DNA of 64,000 nucleotides from Jiangella alkaliphila (GCF_900105925.1 NZ_LT629791.1:2453278-2517277); one strand, 5' to 3'. Numbered from the stretch's first letter, positions 18,116 through 27,535 are shown. The notes: generated from the letters alone by a model not told the origin. Program-made: numbers and translations.

Positions 18116-19476
18116 TCGGGAGTGTCAACGGTGCGCCCCTGAGCAGACGTACCTTCGTCCGCGGCGTGCTCGGCGCGGCAGCGGCAGGCACGGTCGGCGC
18201 GGCGCTGTCCGGCTGCGGCTCTGACGACACGTCGTCCGGCGACGGCGGCGGCCGGCTGGTCTTCTGGCACAACTACACGCAGGAGGCGCGGGTCGAGTTC
18301 ATGCGCCAGGTGGCCGACCGGTTCGAGGAGAGCCACCCGGGCACCACGGTCGAGATCGAGGTCGTCCCGTTCCCGCAGTTCCCGACGAAGTGGCCGGCCG
18401 CCCAGGCGGCCGGGTCGCTGCCCGACGTCACCACCGTGCTGCCCGAGCAGGCGGTCTCGATGTGGCACGCCGGGGCGCTGAACCCGATGGGCCCGGTGCT
18501 CGACGAGCTGGGCGGCGGGTCGGCGTTCGTGCCCGGCCTGGTCGACAAGATCGGGCTGTACCGGGACGAGTACATCCTGCTGCCGCACTACGTGCACAAC
18601 CGGCTGCTCGCGCACCGCACCGACCTGCTCAGCGCGGCCGGGGCGAGCCTGCCCGAGCGCCCGACCTGGGACCAGGTGCTGACGGCGGCGCAGGCGGCCA
18701 CGCGCGAGCCGGACCAGTTCGGCTGGATGCTGAAGCTGTCGGCGGCCGACACCGGCGGCGGCTACCTGCTCTACATGCTCACCCACTCCGCCGGCGGTCG
18801 GCTGTTCGACGCCGACGGGAAGGCGATGCTGGACACCCCGGAGGTGCGCCGGGCGACCGAGTTCCTGACCGAGATCGGCCGCACGGCCAGCGGGCCGGGC
18901 CAGGTCAACTACAACATCAACGACAACTTCTCGCTGATCAACGCCGGCACGACGGTGCTCGCGGAGGTCTCCGGCGCGGAGATCGGGACCGCCGCGATCG
19001 AGGCGCCGGACATCGCCGCGCAGCTCGCGACCACGTTCATGCCGACCGACGTCGTGCCCGGCCACCTCATCGGCGCGATCTCGCTGGCGCTGCCGAAGGG
19101 CCGCAACCCCACTCTGGCGCAGGAGTTCGCCGCGTTCCTCTACGCGGAGGACAACTACGTGCCGTTCCTGCACACCATCCCGCTGTTCATGTTCCCGTCG
19201 CTGGCCGCGGCGAACGGTCCGGCGTTCTTCGACCACCCGACCATCGCCCAGTACCAGGCGACCGCGCAGCAGACCATGACCGGCATCGAGGAGGGCTCCG
19301 CGCCCGGCTTCGAGGACGGCCCGTCGCCCTATGCCGGCCCGGTTTTCTCCAGCCACGTGATCGAGCAGGCGCTGCAGTCGATCCTGGCCGGTGGCGCGAG
19401 CGTCGAGGGCGCGCTGGGCGCGGCCAACCAGACGCTCCAGTCCACCCTCGACGATGTCTCGTCTCGCCTCGGCTGA
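18112..19476 (+). CDS. Extracellular solute-binding lipoprotein (sugar, Tat-type signal)
   Basis: 454 residues from the ATG at 18112, with AAGGAGAGG upstream and a 4-base overlap with the oxidoreductase gene. SRRTFVRGVLGAAAAG is a twin-arginine-type signal, followed by the lipobox LSGCGS. The mature part starts RLVFWHNYTQEARVEFMRQ and continues in the SBP_bac_1 pattern (ADRFEESHPGTTVEIEVV). It binds the substrate of the second CUT1 importer. Export by Tat suggests folding before secretion; this is inferred from the RR pair only. Confidence 0.92.
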   Translation: MIGSVNGAPLSRRTFVRGVLGAAAAGTVGAALSGCGSDDTSSGDGGGRLVFWHNYTQEARVEFMRQVADRFEESHPGTTVEIEVVPFPQFPTKWPAAQAAGSLPDVTTVLPEQAVSMWHAGALNPMGPVLDELGGGSAFVPGLVDKIGLYRDEYILLPHYVHNRLLAHRTDLLSAAGASLPERPTWDQVLTAAQAATREPDQFGWMLKLSAADTGGGYLLYMLTHSAGGRLFDADGKAMLDTPEVRRATEFLTEIGRTASGPGQVNYNINDNFSLINAGTTVLAEVSGAEIGTAAIEAPDIAAQLATTFMPTDVVPGHLIGAISLALPKGRNPTLAQEFAAFLYAEDNYVPFLHTIPLFMFPSLAAANGPAFFDHPTIAQYQATAQQTMTGIEEGSAPGFEDGPSPYAGPVFSSHVIEQALQSILAGGASVEGALGAANQTLQSTLDDVSSRLG

Positions 19477-20434
19477 GCCGGCCGCGGACCGGCGGCGGGA
19501 CCCCTCGCCGCCGGTCGCGGGCCCGCCGGGGCGCGACCCGCTGGCCCGGCTCGGCGGCTGGGCGGACCGGCGCACGCACCTGCTGCTGGTGCTGCCCGGC
19601 GTGCTGTTGCTGCTGGCCGTCGTCGCGTACCCGATCGGCTTCAACCTCTGGAACAGCTTCACCAACCGTAACCTCAGCTTCCCGGTCACCAGCTGGGTCG
19701 GCCTGGACAACTACCAGCGGGTGCTCGACGACCCGGCGTTCTACTCCGCCATCGGCAAGACGCTGGTGTGGACGTTCGCCTCGGTCGCCGGCCAGCTGCT
19801 GCTGGGGTTCGCCGGCGCCGTGGCGCTGCAGAACGTCCGGCGGGCGCAGACACCGCTGCGGCTCGGGCTGATCGTCCCGTGGGCGTTCCCGTCGATCGTG
19901 CTGGCGTTCAGCTGGCGGTTCATGCTCGACCCGATCGTCGGCGTGGTCAACGACGCGCTGCTGGCGGTCGGCGTCATCGACGAGCCGGTGGCGTGGTTCG
20001 GCAACGAGACGACCGCGATGCCGGCGATCGTCGCGATGAACATCTGGTTCGGCTTCCCGTTCATGATGGTGGCGCTGCTGGCCGGGCTGCAGACGATCCC
20101 GGCAGAGCACTACGAGTCAGCAAGGGTCGACGGCGCGAACTTCTGGCAGGAGCTGCGCCACATCGTGGTCCCGGCGCTGCGGGCGCTGATCGGCGCGCTG
20201 GTCGTGCTGCGCACCATCTGGGTGTTCAACAACTTCGACTTCGTGTACCTGGCGACGGCGGGCGGTCCGGCCGGCGCGACGGAGACGCTGGCGGTCTACG
20301 CGTTCCGGGTCGGCTGGAGCAGCTTCGAGATCGGCCGGATGGCCGCGGTCTCGGTGGCGATGCTCGCCGTGCTGGCCGTCATCGTCGCGGTCTACCTGCG
20401 GGTGCTGCGGCCGGACCGGGACGAGGAGGCGTAG
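19454..20434 (+). CDS. CUT1 sugar ABC transporter permease (MalF-like)
   Basis: 326 residues. I choose the ATG at 19454 (MSRLASAEP), which overlaps the binding-protein gene by 23 bases; a longer open frame exists but would overlap more. Six membrane segments are seen, with SFTNRNLSFPVTSWVGLDNY after the first and the EAA loop HYESARVDGANFWQELRHI followed by VVPALR. It pairs with the next permease. As in the first importer, no ATPase gene is present. Confidence 0.92.
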   Translation: MSRLASAEPAADRRRDPSPPVAGPPGRDPLARLGGWADRRTHLLLVLPGVLLLLAVVAYPIGFNLWNSFTNRNLSFPVTSWVGLDNYQRVLDDPAFYSAIGKTLVWTFASVAGQLLLGFAGAVALQNVRRAQTPLRLGLIVPWAFPSIVLAFSWRFMLDPIVGVVNDALLAVGVIDEPVAWFGNETTAMPAIVAMNIWFGFPFMMVALLAGLQTIPAEHYESARVDGANFWQELRHIVVPALRALIGALVVLRTIWVFNNFDFVYLATAGGPAGATETLAVYAFRVGWSSFEIGRMAAVSVAMLAVLAVIVAVYLRVLRPDRDEEA

Positions 20435-21292
20435 ATGGCGACGATGCTCACGCGCGGCAGCGGCGGCCGGAGCCGGACCACCCGCGTCGGCGCGGCCGTG
20501 GTGCTGGTGCCGCTGGTCGCGTTCGCGGTGTTCCCACTGCTCTGGATGGCGCTGTCGTCGGTGAAGACGCCGGAGCAGCTGTACTCCGGCGACCCCGGCT
20601 GGCTGCCCGACGGCATCGACTGGGGCTTCTACCGGCGGGTGCTCGACGGCACGCCGTTCACGACGTTCCTGACCAACAGCCTGGTGGTGGGGCTGGCGTC
20701 GACGGCGATCGTCGTCGTGCTGGCGGCGATGGCCGGCTACGGGCTGGCCCGCGGGCGGTTCCGTGGCCGGACGCTGCTGTCGCGCGGCGTGCTGGTCGCC
20801 TACGTCTTCCCGACCATCCTGTTCGTGATGCCGCTGTTCACGCTGGTCTCCGACCTCGGCCTGGCCGGCACCTACCCGGGCATCGTGCTGGTGCACGTGG
20901 TGTTCAACTTCCCGTTCTGCGTGTGGCTGATGATGCAGTACTTCCGCACGCTGCCGCTCGAGGTCGAGGAGGCCGGTCGGGTCGACGGGCTCAGCCACGC
21001 GGGGGTGTTCGTGCGCATCGCGGTGCCGCTGGCGGCGCCGGGCCTCGCGACGACCGCGATCTTCGGCTTCGTCAACAGCTGGAACGAGTTCCTGCTGTCG
21101 TTCGTGATCCTCGGCAGCGGGGAACGGCGGACGCTGCCGGTCGGCATCTACAACTTCATCGGCAGTGAGGTGGCCGACTGGGGCCCGCTGATGGCCGCCA
21201 CGACCTTGGCGGTGCTGCCGACGCTGGTGCTGTTCCTGCTGGTGCAGCGGCGCATCACCGGCGGGCTGACCGGCGGCGCGGTGAAGGGATGA
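20435..21292 (+). CDS. CUT1 sugar ABC transporter permease (MalG-like)
   Basis: 285 residues, starting directly after the stop of the MalF-like gene, with GAGGAGG in that gene's end as ribosome site. Six membrane segments, the EAA loop EVEEAGRVDGLSHAGVFVRI followed by AVPLAAPG, and the terminal QRRITGGLTGGAVKG are typical of MalG-type permeases. The stop overlaps the next start (ATGA). Confidence 0.92.
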   Translation: MATMLTRGSGGRSRTTRVGAAVVLVPLVAFAVFPLLWMALSSVKTPEQLYSGDPGWLPDGIDWGFYRRVLDGTPFTTFLTNSLVVGLASTAIVVVLAAMAGYGLARGRFRGRTLLSRGVLVAYVFPTILFVMPLFTLVSDLGLAGTYPGIVLVHVVFNFPFCVWLMMQYFRTLPLEVEEAGRVDGLSHAGVFVRIAVPLAAPGLATTAIFGFVNSWNEFLLSFVILGSGERRTLPVGIYNFIGSEVADWGPLMAATTLAVLPTLVLFLLVQRRITGGLTGGAVKG

Positions 21293-22128
21293 ACGCCACC
21301 GCCCGGTGGCCGCTGTGGCTGCACTCGATGGCCACGCCCGAGACCGACGCCGCCGGCTGCCTGGGGGTCGCCCACCGGCTGGGGCTGGACGGCGTCGAGC
21401 TGATCGTCGCCGACGGCTACCCGGCGGCGCTGCCGGCCGGTGCGGGCACGGCCGAGGCGGCCGCCGTCGCACGGGTGGCGGACGGGCTCGGCCTTCGGGT
21501 CGGCGCGCTGTGCTCGTACGCCCGCGACCTCGATGACGAGTCGGCGGCGACCCGGCGGGCGACGGCGGACGCGCTGCGCCGGGCGGTCGACCTGGCCGTG
21601 GCCGCCGGGGCGGGGCACGTCCGCGTGCTGGCCGGCCGCGACCGTCCGCCGCCCGACCGGCCGGCCGCGGTCCGGCGCGCCGCCGCGACGCTGCACGACG
21701 TCGCCGGCCACGCCGACCAGGCCGGGGTGAGCCTGAACGTCGAGAACCACATGGACACCCTGGCCACCAGCGCCGCCGCCACCCGGGAGCTGGTCGACGC
21801 CGCGGCCGCGCCGGCCGTCGGCGTCCTGTACGACCAGGCCAACCTCGCCATCATGGGCGCCGAGCCGGCCGCCGTCGCCGTCGGCCTGCAGCGGGAGCTG
21901 ATCAGGCACGTGCACGTGAAGAACTTCGTCCGCTCCGGCGGCTTCGAGGGCCGCACCCCCGTCGGCCTGGCCGGCGGCGAGGTGGACTGGCCGGCGACGC
22001 TGCGGCTGCTGGACGGGTACACCGGCGCGCTGACGCTGGAGTACGAGCGGCGCTGGTACCCGGACGTGCTGCCGCCGGCCGCCGTCGGCCTGGCCGCCGA
22101 CCTCGAACTGCTGCGCTCCCTCTCCTGA
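21289..22128 (+). CDS. Sugar phosphate isomerase/epimerase-type TIM-barrel protein
   Basis: 279 residues. It has the AP-endonuclease-2 / xylose-isomerase-like fold: GLDGVELIVADG near residue 35, LNVENHMDT near residue 150 with the metal Glu, VLYDQANLAIMG with Asp, HVHVKNF with His near residue 205, and LTLEYERRW with the final Glu. These give a plausible E-D-H-E metal site. It may isomerise or epimerise a keto-sugar or sugar acid within the pathway. The start overlaps the permease stop. Confidence 0.85.
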   Translation: MNATARWPLWLHSMATPETDAAGCLGVAHRLGLDGVELIVADGYPAALPAGAGTAEAAAVARVADGLGLRVGALCSYARDLDDESAATRRATADALRRAVDLAVAAGAGHVRVLAGRDRPPPDRPAAVRRAAATLHDVAGHADQAGVSLNVENHMDTLATSAAATRELVDAAAAPAVGVLYDQANLAIMGAEPAAVAVGLQRELIRHVHVKNFVRSGGFEGRTPVGLAGGEVDWPATLRLLDGYTGALTLEYERRWYPDVLPPAAVGLAADLELLRSLS

Positions 22129-22153
22129 CCGATCACCGGAACGAGGTCCTCCC

Positions 22154-23026
22154 ATGCATCTGCTCAGCTTCCGCCTGCCCGGATCGGGCCCGGCCTGGGG
22201 CGTCCGCGACGGCGGCCGGGTCGCCGTCGCCGGCGACACCGCGCCACCGGACGTCGCGACGCTGCTGGAGCTGCCGGCCGCCGAGCGCGACGCCGTCCTC
22301 GCGGCGCTGGCCGCCCGCGCCGGCGACGGCGTCGCGCTGGACGAGGTGGAGCTGCTGGCGCCGATCCCGCGGCCGCGCCGCAACGTCTTCGCCGTCGGCG
22401 CCAACTACCGCGGCCACGTGGAGGAGTCCGAGCACTCGGCCGGCCCGCCGGCCAGCCCGATCTTCTTCACCAAGGCCACCACCACGGTCACCGGGCCGGG
22501 ACCGGTCGCCGTCGACGCAGGCCTGACCACGCGGGTGGACTGGGAGGTCGAGCTGGCCGTCGTGCTCGGCTCCGGCGGCCGGCACCTGTCCCGCGAGGAT
22601 GCCGCCGACGCCGTCTTCGGCTACACGACCGCCAACGACCTGTCCGCCCGCGACCAGCAGCACGGCCGGCCCGAGGGCCAGTGGTTCCTGGGCAAGAGCC
22701 TGGACGGCTTCTGCCCGCTCGGCCCGTGGCTGGTGACGAAGGACGAGCTGCCCGACCCGGGCGCGCTGCGCCTGACGCTGACGGTCAACGGCGTCGTGAA
22801 GCAGGACTCCACGACCGCGGACATGGTGTTCGACGTGCCCGCGCTGCTGGCGGAGCTGTCCCGCTTCGTGACGCTGCACCCGGGCGACGTGCTGCTCACC
22901 GGCACGCCGTCGGGGGTCGGCGACGCCCGCACGCCGCCGGAGTACCTCGTGCCCGGCGACGAGGTGGTCGCGCAGGTCGAGGGGATCGGCCCGCTGGCCA
23001 CGACCATCGTCGACGGCGCCCGGTGA
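22154..23026 (+). CDS. Fumarylacetoacetate hydrolase (FAH) family protein
   Basis: 290 residues. The FAH fold is shown by NVFAVGANYRGHVEES, the metal ligands in DWEVELAVVLG (Glu-x-Glu) and TTANDLSARDQQ, and GDVLLTGTPSGVG near the C-terminus. FAH-fold enzymes cleave 2,4-diketo acids or hydrate and decarboxylate related compounds. Beside a ManD-type dehydratase and a dehydrogenase, cleavage of a 2,4-diketo-3-deoxy sugar acid is the most attractive role, by analogy with the diketo-hydrolase routes for fucose and rhamnose. That role is inference. Confidence 0.88.
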   Translation: MHLLSFRLPGSGPAWGVRDGGRVAVAGDTAPPDVATLLELPAAERDAVLAALAARAGDGVALDEVELLAPIPRPRRNVFAVGANYRGHVEESEHSAGPPASPIFFTKATTTVTGPGPVAVDAGLTTRVDWEVELAVVLGSGGRHLSREDAADAVFGYTTANDLSARDQQHGRPEGQWFLGKSLDGFCPLGPWLVTKDELPDPGALRLTLTVNGVVKQDSTTADMVFDVPALLAELSRFVTLHPGDVLLTGTPSGVGDARTPPEYLVPGDEVVAQVEGIGPLATTIVDGAR

Positions 23027-24000
23027 GCGCCCGCGTCGTCGTCGCGCTGGGCGATGACCTGCGCCGGCGGATCCTCAGGGACACCGACCTGGACCGGCTG
23101 GCCGCGGCCGCCGACGTCGTGCTGACGCGCGACCCGGCCGCCTTGGACGCCGCGGACATTTGCGTCACCGGCTGGGACACGCCGCCGCTGCCGCCGTCGT
23201 CGTACATGGACGGCGCCCGGCTGCGGCTGGTCGCGCACACCGGCGGATCGGTGCGCCACCTGGTGCCGGCGGCCGCCCTGGACCGCGGCCTGCGGGTCAC
23301 CCAGGTCGCCGCGGTGCTGGCCGAGGCCGTGGCCGAGTTCGCGGTGATGTCGATCATCGCCGGGCTGCGCGACGCGGTCGGGTTCGCGACCGCGCTGCGG
23401 TCCGGCGAGCCGTGGGCGGACCTCGCCGCACGCCCGCCGGGCCGGCTGCTACGCGACCAGACGGTCGGCATCGTCGGGGCCAGTCGCACCGGCCGGGCGA
23501 CGCTGCACCGGCTGCGCCCGTTCGGCTGCCGCTGCCTGGTGTACGACCCGTACCTGTCCGCCGCCGACGCGACCGCGCTGGGCGCCGAGCCGGCCGACCT
23601 GCCGCGGCTGCTGCGCGAGGCGGACGTCGTGACGCTGCACGCGCCGGTGCTGCCGTCGACCCGCGGGATGATCGGCGCCGCCGAGGTCGCCGCGCTGCGG
23701 CCGGGCGCGCTCGTCGTCAACACCGCCCGCTCCGCCCTGGTCGACGGCGCCGCGCTGCTGGCCGCCGCCGCCCGTGGCCGGGTCCGCGTCGTCACCGACG
23801 TCTTCGACACCGAGCCGTTGCCCGCCGACGACCCGTGGCGCCGCGCCGACGGCGTCGTGGCCACCCCGCACATCGCGGCCCTGACCGCCGAGACCCTGCG
23901 CGAGCAGGGCGCGGTGACGGTCGACGAGGTGCTGCGGTTCCTGGCCGGACGGCCGCTCGAGCACGAGATCACCCGCGCGGCCTACGACACCGCCGCCTAG
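23023..24000 (+). CDS. D-isomer-specific 2-hydroxyacid dehydrogenase
   Basis: 325 residues from a GTG that overlaps the FAH stop. The NAD domain has TVGIVGASRTGRATLHRL (GxxxxG variant), VYDPYL with the Asp that selects NAD, LHAPVLPSTRGMIG, VVNTARSALVDGAAL with the catalytic Arg, DVFDTEPLP with Glu, and ATPHIAALT with the catalytic His. The active-site set is thus complete. It probably reduces or oxidises a 2-hydroxy/2-keto acid from the pathway. Confidence 0.9.
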   Translation: MSARVVVALGDDLRRRILRDTDLDRLAAAADVVLTRDPAALDAADICVTGWDTPPLPPSSYMDGARLRLVAHTGGSVRHLVPAAALDRGLRVTQVAAVLAEAVAEFAVMSIIAGLRDAVGFATALRSGEPWADLAARPPGRLLRDQTVGIVGASRTGRATLHRLRPFGCRCLVYDPYLSAADATALGAEPADLPRLLREADVVTLHAPVLPSTRGMIGAAEVAALRPGALVVNTARSALVDGAALLAAAARGRVRVVTDVFDTEPLPADDPWRRADGVVATPHIAALTAETLREQGAVTVDEVLRFLAGRPLEHEITRAAYDTAA

Positions 24001-24036
24001 CGGTGACTCGGGAGACACCCCTGAGAGAGGACACCG

Positions 24037-25257
24037 ATGCTGATCAAGGCCGCCGACGTCATCGTCACCCACCCCGGCCGCAACTTCGTCACGCTGAAGC
24101 TCACCACGGAGGACGGCCTGGTCGGCTGGGGCGACGCCACCCTGAACGGTCGCGAGCTCGCGGTCGCCGCGTACCTGCGCGAGCACGTCGCGCCGATGCT
24201 CGTGGGCATCGACGCGCACCGCATCGAGGACACCTGGCAGCTGCTGTACCGCGGCGCGTACTGGCGGCGCGGCCCGGTGACGATGGCGTCGATCGCCGCC
24301 GTCGACGTCGCGCTGTGGGACCTCAAGGCCAAGGTCGCCGGGCTGCCGCTGTACCAGCTGCTCGGCGGCGCCAGCCGGGACCGCTGCCTGGTCTACGGGC
24401 ACGCCAACGGTCGCGACACCGAGGAACTGCTGGACTCGGTGCGGGCGCACCTGGCGCTGGGTTACCGGGCGATTCGGATCCAGTCGGCGGTGCCCGGGCT
24501 CGGCTCGATCTACGGCATCCCGCCGGCCGACGACCGCCTCGGCCGGTACGAGCCGACCAGCGCGGGCGGGCTGCCCAACGTCGAGACGTGGGACAGCCCC
24601 GCCTACCTGCGGCACATCCCGGGCGTGTTCGAGGCGGTCCGGGCCGAGTTCGGGCCGGAGCTGCCGCTGCTGCACGACGCGCACCACCGGCTCACGCCGA
24701 TCCAGGCGGCCCGGCTGGCCCGCTCGCTGGAGCCGTATGACCTGTTCTGGCTGGAGGACGTGACACCGGCGGAGAACCAGGAGGCGCTGCGGCTGGTCCG
24801 CGCGGCATCGACGACGCCGCTGGCGATCGGCGAGGTGTTCAACAGCGTCGTCGACTACCAGCTGCTGATCCGCGAGCAGCTGATCGACTTCGTCCGGTCG
24901 CCCGTCTCGCACGCCGGCGGCATCACCGGGCTGCGCCGCATCCTCGACTACGCCGCGATGTACCAGGTCCGCTCCGGCATGCACGGGCCGGTCGACGTGT
25001 CGCCGGTCGGGCTGGCCGCGTCGCTGCACCTCGGCCTGGCCGTCCACAACTTCGGCATCATGGAGTACATGCGGCACCACCCGCTGGCCGACGAGGTGTT
25101 CCGCTCGACGTACACGTTCGCCGACGGCGGCCTGCACCCCGGCGACGAGCCCGGCCTCGGCGTGCACGTCGACGAGGAGGCCGCCGCCGCGTTCCCGTAC
25201 GAGCCCGGCTACCTGCCGGTGAACCGGCTGGCCGACGGCACCGTGCACGACTGGTGA
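24037..25257 (+). CDS. manD: D-mannonate dehydratase subgroup (ManD/RspA) enolase-superfamily enzyme
   Basis: 406 residues. The N-terminus ([19 protein letters not shown]), [19 protein letters not shown] and the ending [17 protein letters not shown] are diagnostic of the ManD subgroup. Metal ligands lie in [11 protein letters not shown] (Asp), [10 protein letters not shown] (Glu) and IGEVFNS (Glu); the catalytic Tyr/Arg region corresponds to [20 protein letters not shown] near residue 315 has Pro at a position that, as I recall, separates efficient from weak ManD enzymes; an alignment should check this. The expected reaction is D-mannonate or D-gluconate to 2-keto-3-deoxygluconate. It is last in the catabolic operon, 36 bases after the dehydrogenase. 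Confidence 0.88.
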   Translation: MLIKAADVIVTHPGRNFVTLKLTTEDGLVGWGDATLNGRELAVAAYLREHVAPMLVGIDAHRIEDTWQLLYRGAYWRRGPVTMASIAAVDVALWDLKAKVAGLPLYQLLGGASRDRCLVYGHANGRDTEELLDSVRAHLALGYRAIRIQSAVPGLGSIYGIPPADDRLGRYEPTSAGGLPNVETWDSPAYLRHIPGVFEAVRAEFGPELPLLHDAHHRLTPIQAARLARSLEPYDLFWLEDVTPAENQEALRLVRAASTTPLAIGEVFNSVVDYQLLIREQLIDFVRSPVSHAGGITGLRRILDYAAMYQVRSGMHGPVDVSPVGLAASLHLGLAVHNFGIMEYMRHHPLADEVFRSTYTFADGGLHPGDEPGLGVHVDEEAAAAFPYEPGYLPVNRLADGTVHDW

Positions 25258-25265
25258 CGGACGCG

Positions 25266-25302
25266 GCCCGCCCGCCCAGCCACGCGAGGCCGGGCGGGCG
25301 GA
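25266..25302. terminator. GC-rich hairpin between convergent genes
   Basis: CCCGCCCGCC and GGCGGGCGG arms form a strong stem with a loop of about 15 bases between the stop of manD and the stop of the convergent secreted protein. There is no U-tract, but position suggests a bidirectional transcription end. Confidence 0.6.
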
Positions 25303-25309
25303 CCGTCTG

Positions 25310-27535
25310 TCAGCGGATCTCGCAGGTCACCCGCAGCCAGTCCATCTGGAAGGCGGCGGTGTCACCGTTGTTGCCGGCCGACCAGAGCCGCACCGCGGGA
25401 TCGGTGTCGCGGTCCTGGATCGTCCAGCTCGCGCCGGTGTCGACGCCGTTGCGGTACAGCCGGGCCTCGCCGCCGTCGGTGTCGACCCGCCACGACGCCA
25501 GCGCTCCGGCGTTGCTGAGCGCGTAGACGCGGGTCCAGGCGGTGTCGCCCTTCTTGATCGTGTAGACGCCGTCCTGCTGGATCGACAGCATCAGCCGGCG
25601 GCTGCGGTTCGTCACGCTGACGGCCAGGCTGGTGCCGTGACCGTTGGACGTGTTCAGCGCGGCGTAGTCGGTGACCTGGGCACGGAAGTCCACCGAGAAG
25701 TCGCACCGGTCCGGCAGCGCCTTTGTCACCGCGTTCTGGGTGGTGGTGCCGCTCTGCACGCGCAGCTCGCCGGCCGGCGCGATGGTGCCGCCGGTGCCGA
25801 ACGGCTCCCAGCCGGTGAGGTCGTCGAACGGGGTCGAGACGAGGTTCTCCTCGACGCTGACCCAGTTCACTGACGACGCCGCCGGCTGCCCGCTGGTGCC
25901 CGACGCCGACACCGTCGTGCGGACCGGCGCAGCACTGGCCGGGACCGTCCACTCCACCCCGGTGTCGGTGGAGTCGTAGAACAGCCGCGCCGTGCCGTCG
26001 GCGTCGACGATCACCCGGTACTGGTGGTCGTTGGCGTCGATGGTCTGGGTGAACACCCGTTGCCAGGTCGCCTGGCCGGACACCCGGGCATACACGCCGT
26101 CGGGCTGGACGGTGAAGGCCAGCTCCCGGCTGCCGTTGGCCACCCGCAGCTGCAGGTTCGCGCCGACCCCGGTGGTGGTGTTCAGCGTCGACGCGGTGGT
26201 GACCCGTCCGCTCATCGCGGCGATGAAGCTGCCTTGGTAGGCGTGGTTCTGGTGCACCGTCGTCGTGGTGCCGGCGGCGTTGCCGAGGTTGAGACGGCCG
26301 CCGGTGACCGCCGCGGTGCCGCCGTTCGCGGTGGTGGTCCACGGCCCGGTGGCGTCCCAGTTCTCGTTGATGCCGGTGAACGAGTCGGAGATGTCCAGCT
26401 TCACCACCTTGATCGCCGACGTGTCGTGCTCCCACACCACGAAGAACTTCCCCGGCGCGTACTCGTCGGCCATCGTGTAGGTGTCCCAGCCGGCGCTGTG
26501 CGGCCGGGCGACGACCGGTGGCCCGTCGGCGAAGAACCGGCCCGGGCCCCACGGCTGGCCCGGCTTCTTCACCTTGTAGTTGAGGATCGAGCGCCAGTGC
26601 GGCGGGCGGGTCTCGACCGGACTCGGGAACTTGCCGCCCATCGTGTTGTAGATGGCCAGGAACTGCCCGTTCGAGTCGACCGTCACGTAGCCCTTGGTGC
26701 CCATGTTCGGGATGTTGGTGTCGAACGCCAGCGGCGACCACGTCAGGCCGCCGTCGTTGCTCGTGGTCCGCGACATGTAGACCGAGCCGTCGAGGTAGGC
26801 CTGCTCGGTGGCGGCGACCCGGTTGAACATCATCAGCTGATTCGGGTTCTCCGGGTTCACCACCAGCTGGTTCTCGCCCGACCCGGTGCTCAGCGGGTCC
26901 GGGGCGAACGCGCCCGCCGTCCAGTTGACCAGGTCGGTCGAGCGCATGACCGCGACCTGGCCGCCCTTCCAGAACGGTGCGATGTGGTAGTTGCCGTACT
27001 TCAGGGGCCGGCCGGCGACGACGAAGCTCGACGGGACCCCGCTGAAGTTCACGGTGTGGTCGGTCCAGGTGTGGCCGCCGTCGGTGCTCTTCTTCATGAA
27101 GTTGGTGACCGGCTGGCCGTTGTGGGAGCTGGTGGGTGCGCGGCCGAGGAACGCGTACAGGTCGGTGCCGTCGCGGTAGAAGATCACGTAGTGCCAGCCG
27201 TAGGTGGCGTCCTTGGCGGCGAGGGTCTGCGGCGCGCTCCAGGTCGCGCCGCCGTCGGTCGAGTACGAGTACTTGATGGCGCCGTTGTCGAACTGGCCGG
27301 CGGTGTTGCCCTCGCGCCAGGCGGTCACGACGTTGTTCTCGCTGGTGGAGATGATGTCGGGGGTGCGGATGCCGTCGCCGTCGAGCAGGGTGAGGTCGGA
27401 GTGCACGGTGACCTCGGGCGTGAAGCCCTCGGCGCGCGCCGGTGCCATGGGGACCAGAACGGAGAGCAGGAGGGAGAGTGCCGCGACCAGTACGCCGATG
27501 ACGGCGGGCGGCCGGGCGAGGCGTGGTGCGTCCAT
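25310..27535 (-). CDS. Secreted BNR/sialidase-fold protein with two C-terminal repeat domains
   Basis: 741 residues from the ATG at 27535, preceded by GGAG; an ATG at 27550 would add five residues. A signal peptide ends near APARA. Residues about 30-390 form a sialidase-like propeller with Asp-boxes YSTDGGATWS, KSTDGGHTWT and NDGGLTWS. Two related beta-rich domains of about 170 residues follow, each with a QPDGVYARV or QQDGVYTIK strand, a W-x-R-V strand and a strand with RLFYDSTDTG or RLYRNGVDTG. It could be an exo-glycosidase or lyase on a polymer that feeds the convergent sugar operon. No catalytic set of true sialidases (Arg triad) was identified, so activity is open. Confidence 0.75.
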   Translation of the reverse strand: MDAPRLARPPAVIGVLVAALSLLLSVLVPMAPARAEGFTPEVTVHSDLTLLDGDGIRTPDIISTSENNVVTAWREGNTAGQFDNGAIKYSYSTDGGATWSAPQTLAAKDATYGWHYVIFYRDGTDLYAFLGRAPTSSHNGQPVTNFMKKSTDGGHTWTDHTVNFSGVPSSFVVAGRPLKYGNYHIAPFWKGGQVAVMRSTDLVNWTAGAFAPDPLSTGSGENQLVVNPENPNQLMMFNRVAATEQAYLDGSVYMSRTTSNDGGLTWSPLAFDTNIPNMGTKGYVTVDSNGQFLAIYNTMGGKFPSPVETRPPHWRSILNYKVKKPGQPWGPGRFFADGPPVVARPHSAGWDTYTMADEYAPGKFFVVWEHDTSAIKVVKLDISDSFTGINENWDATGPWTTTANGGTAAVTGGRLNLGNAAGTTTTVHQNHAYQGSFIAAMSGRVTTASTLNTTTGVGANLQLRVANGSRELAFTVQPDGVYARVSGQATWQRVFTQTIDANDHQYRVIVDADGTARLFYDSTDTGVEWTVPASAAPVRTTVSASGTSGQPAASSVNWVSVEENLVSTPFDDLTGWEPFGTGGTIAPAGELRVQSGTTTQNAVTKALPDRCDFSVDFRAQVTDYAALNTSNGHGTSLAVSVTNRSRRLMLSIQQDGVYTIKKGDTAWTRVYALSNAGALASWRVDTDGGEARLYRNGVDTGASWTIQDRDTDPAVRLWSAGNNGDTAAFQMDWLRVTCEIR

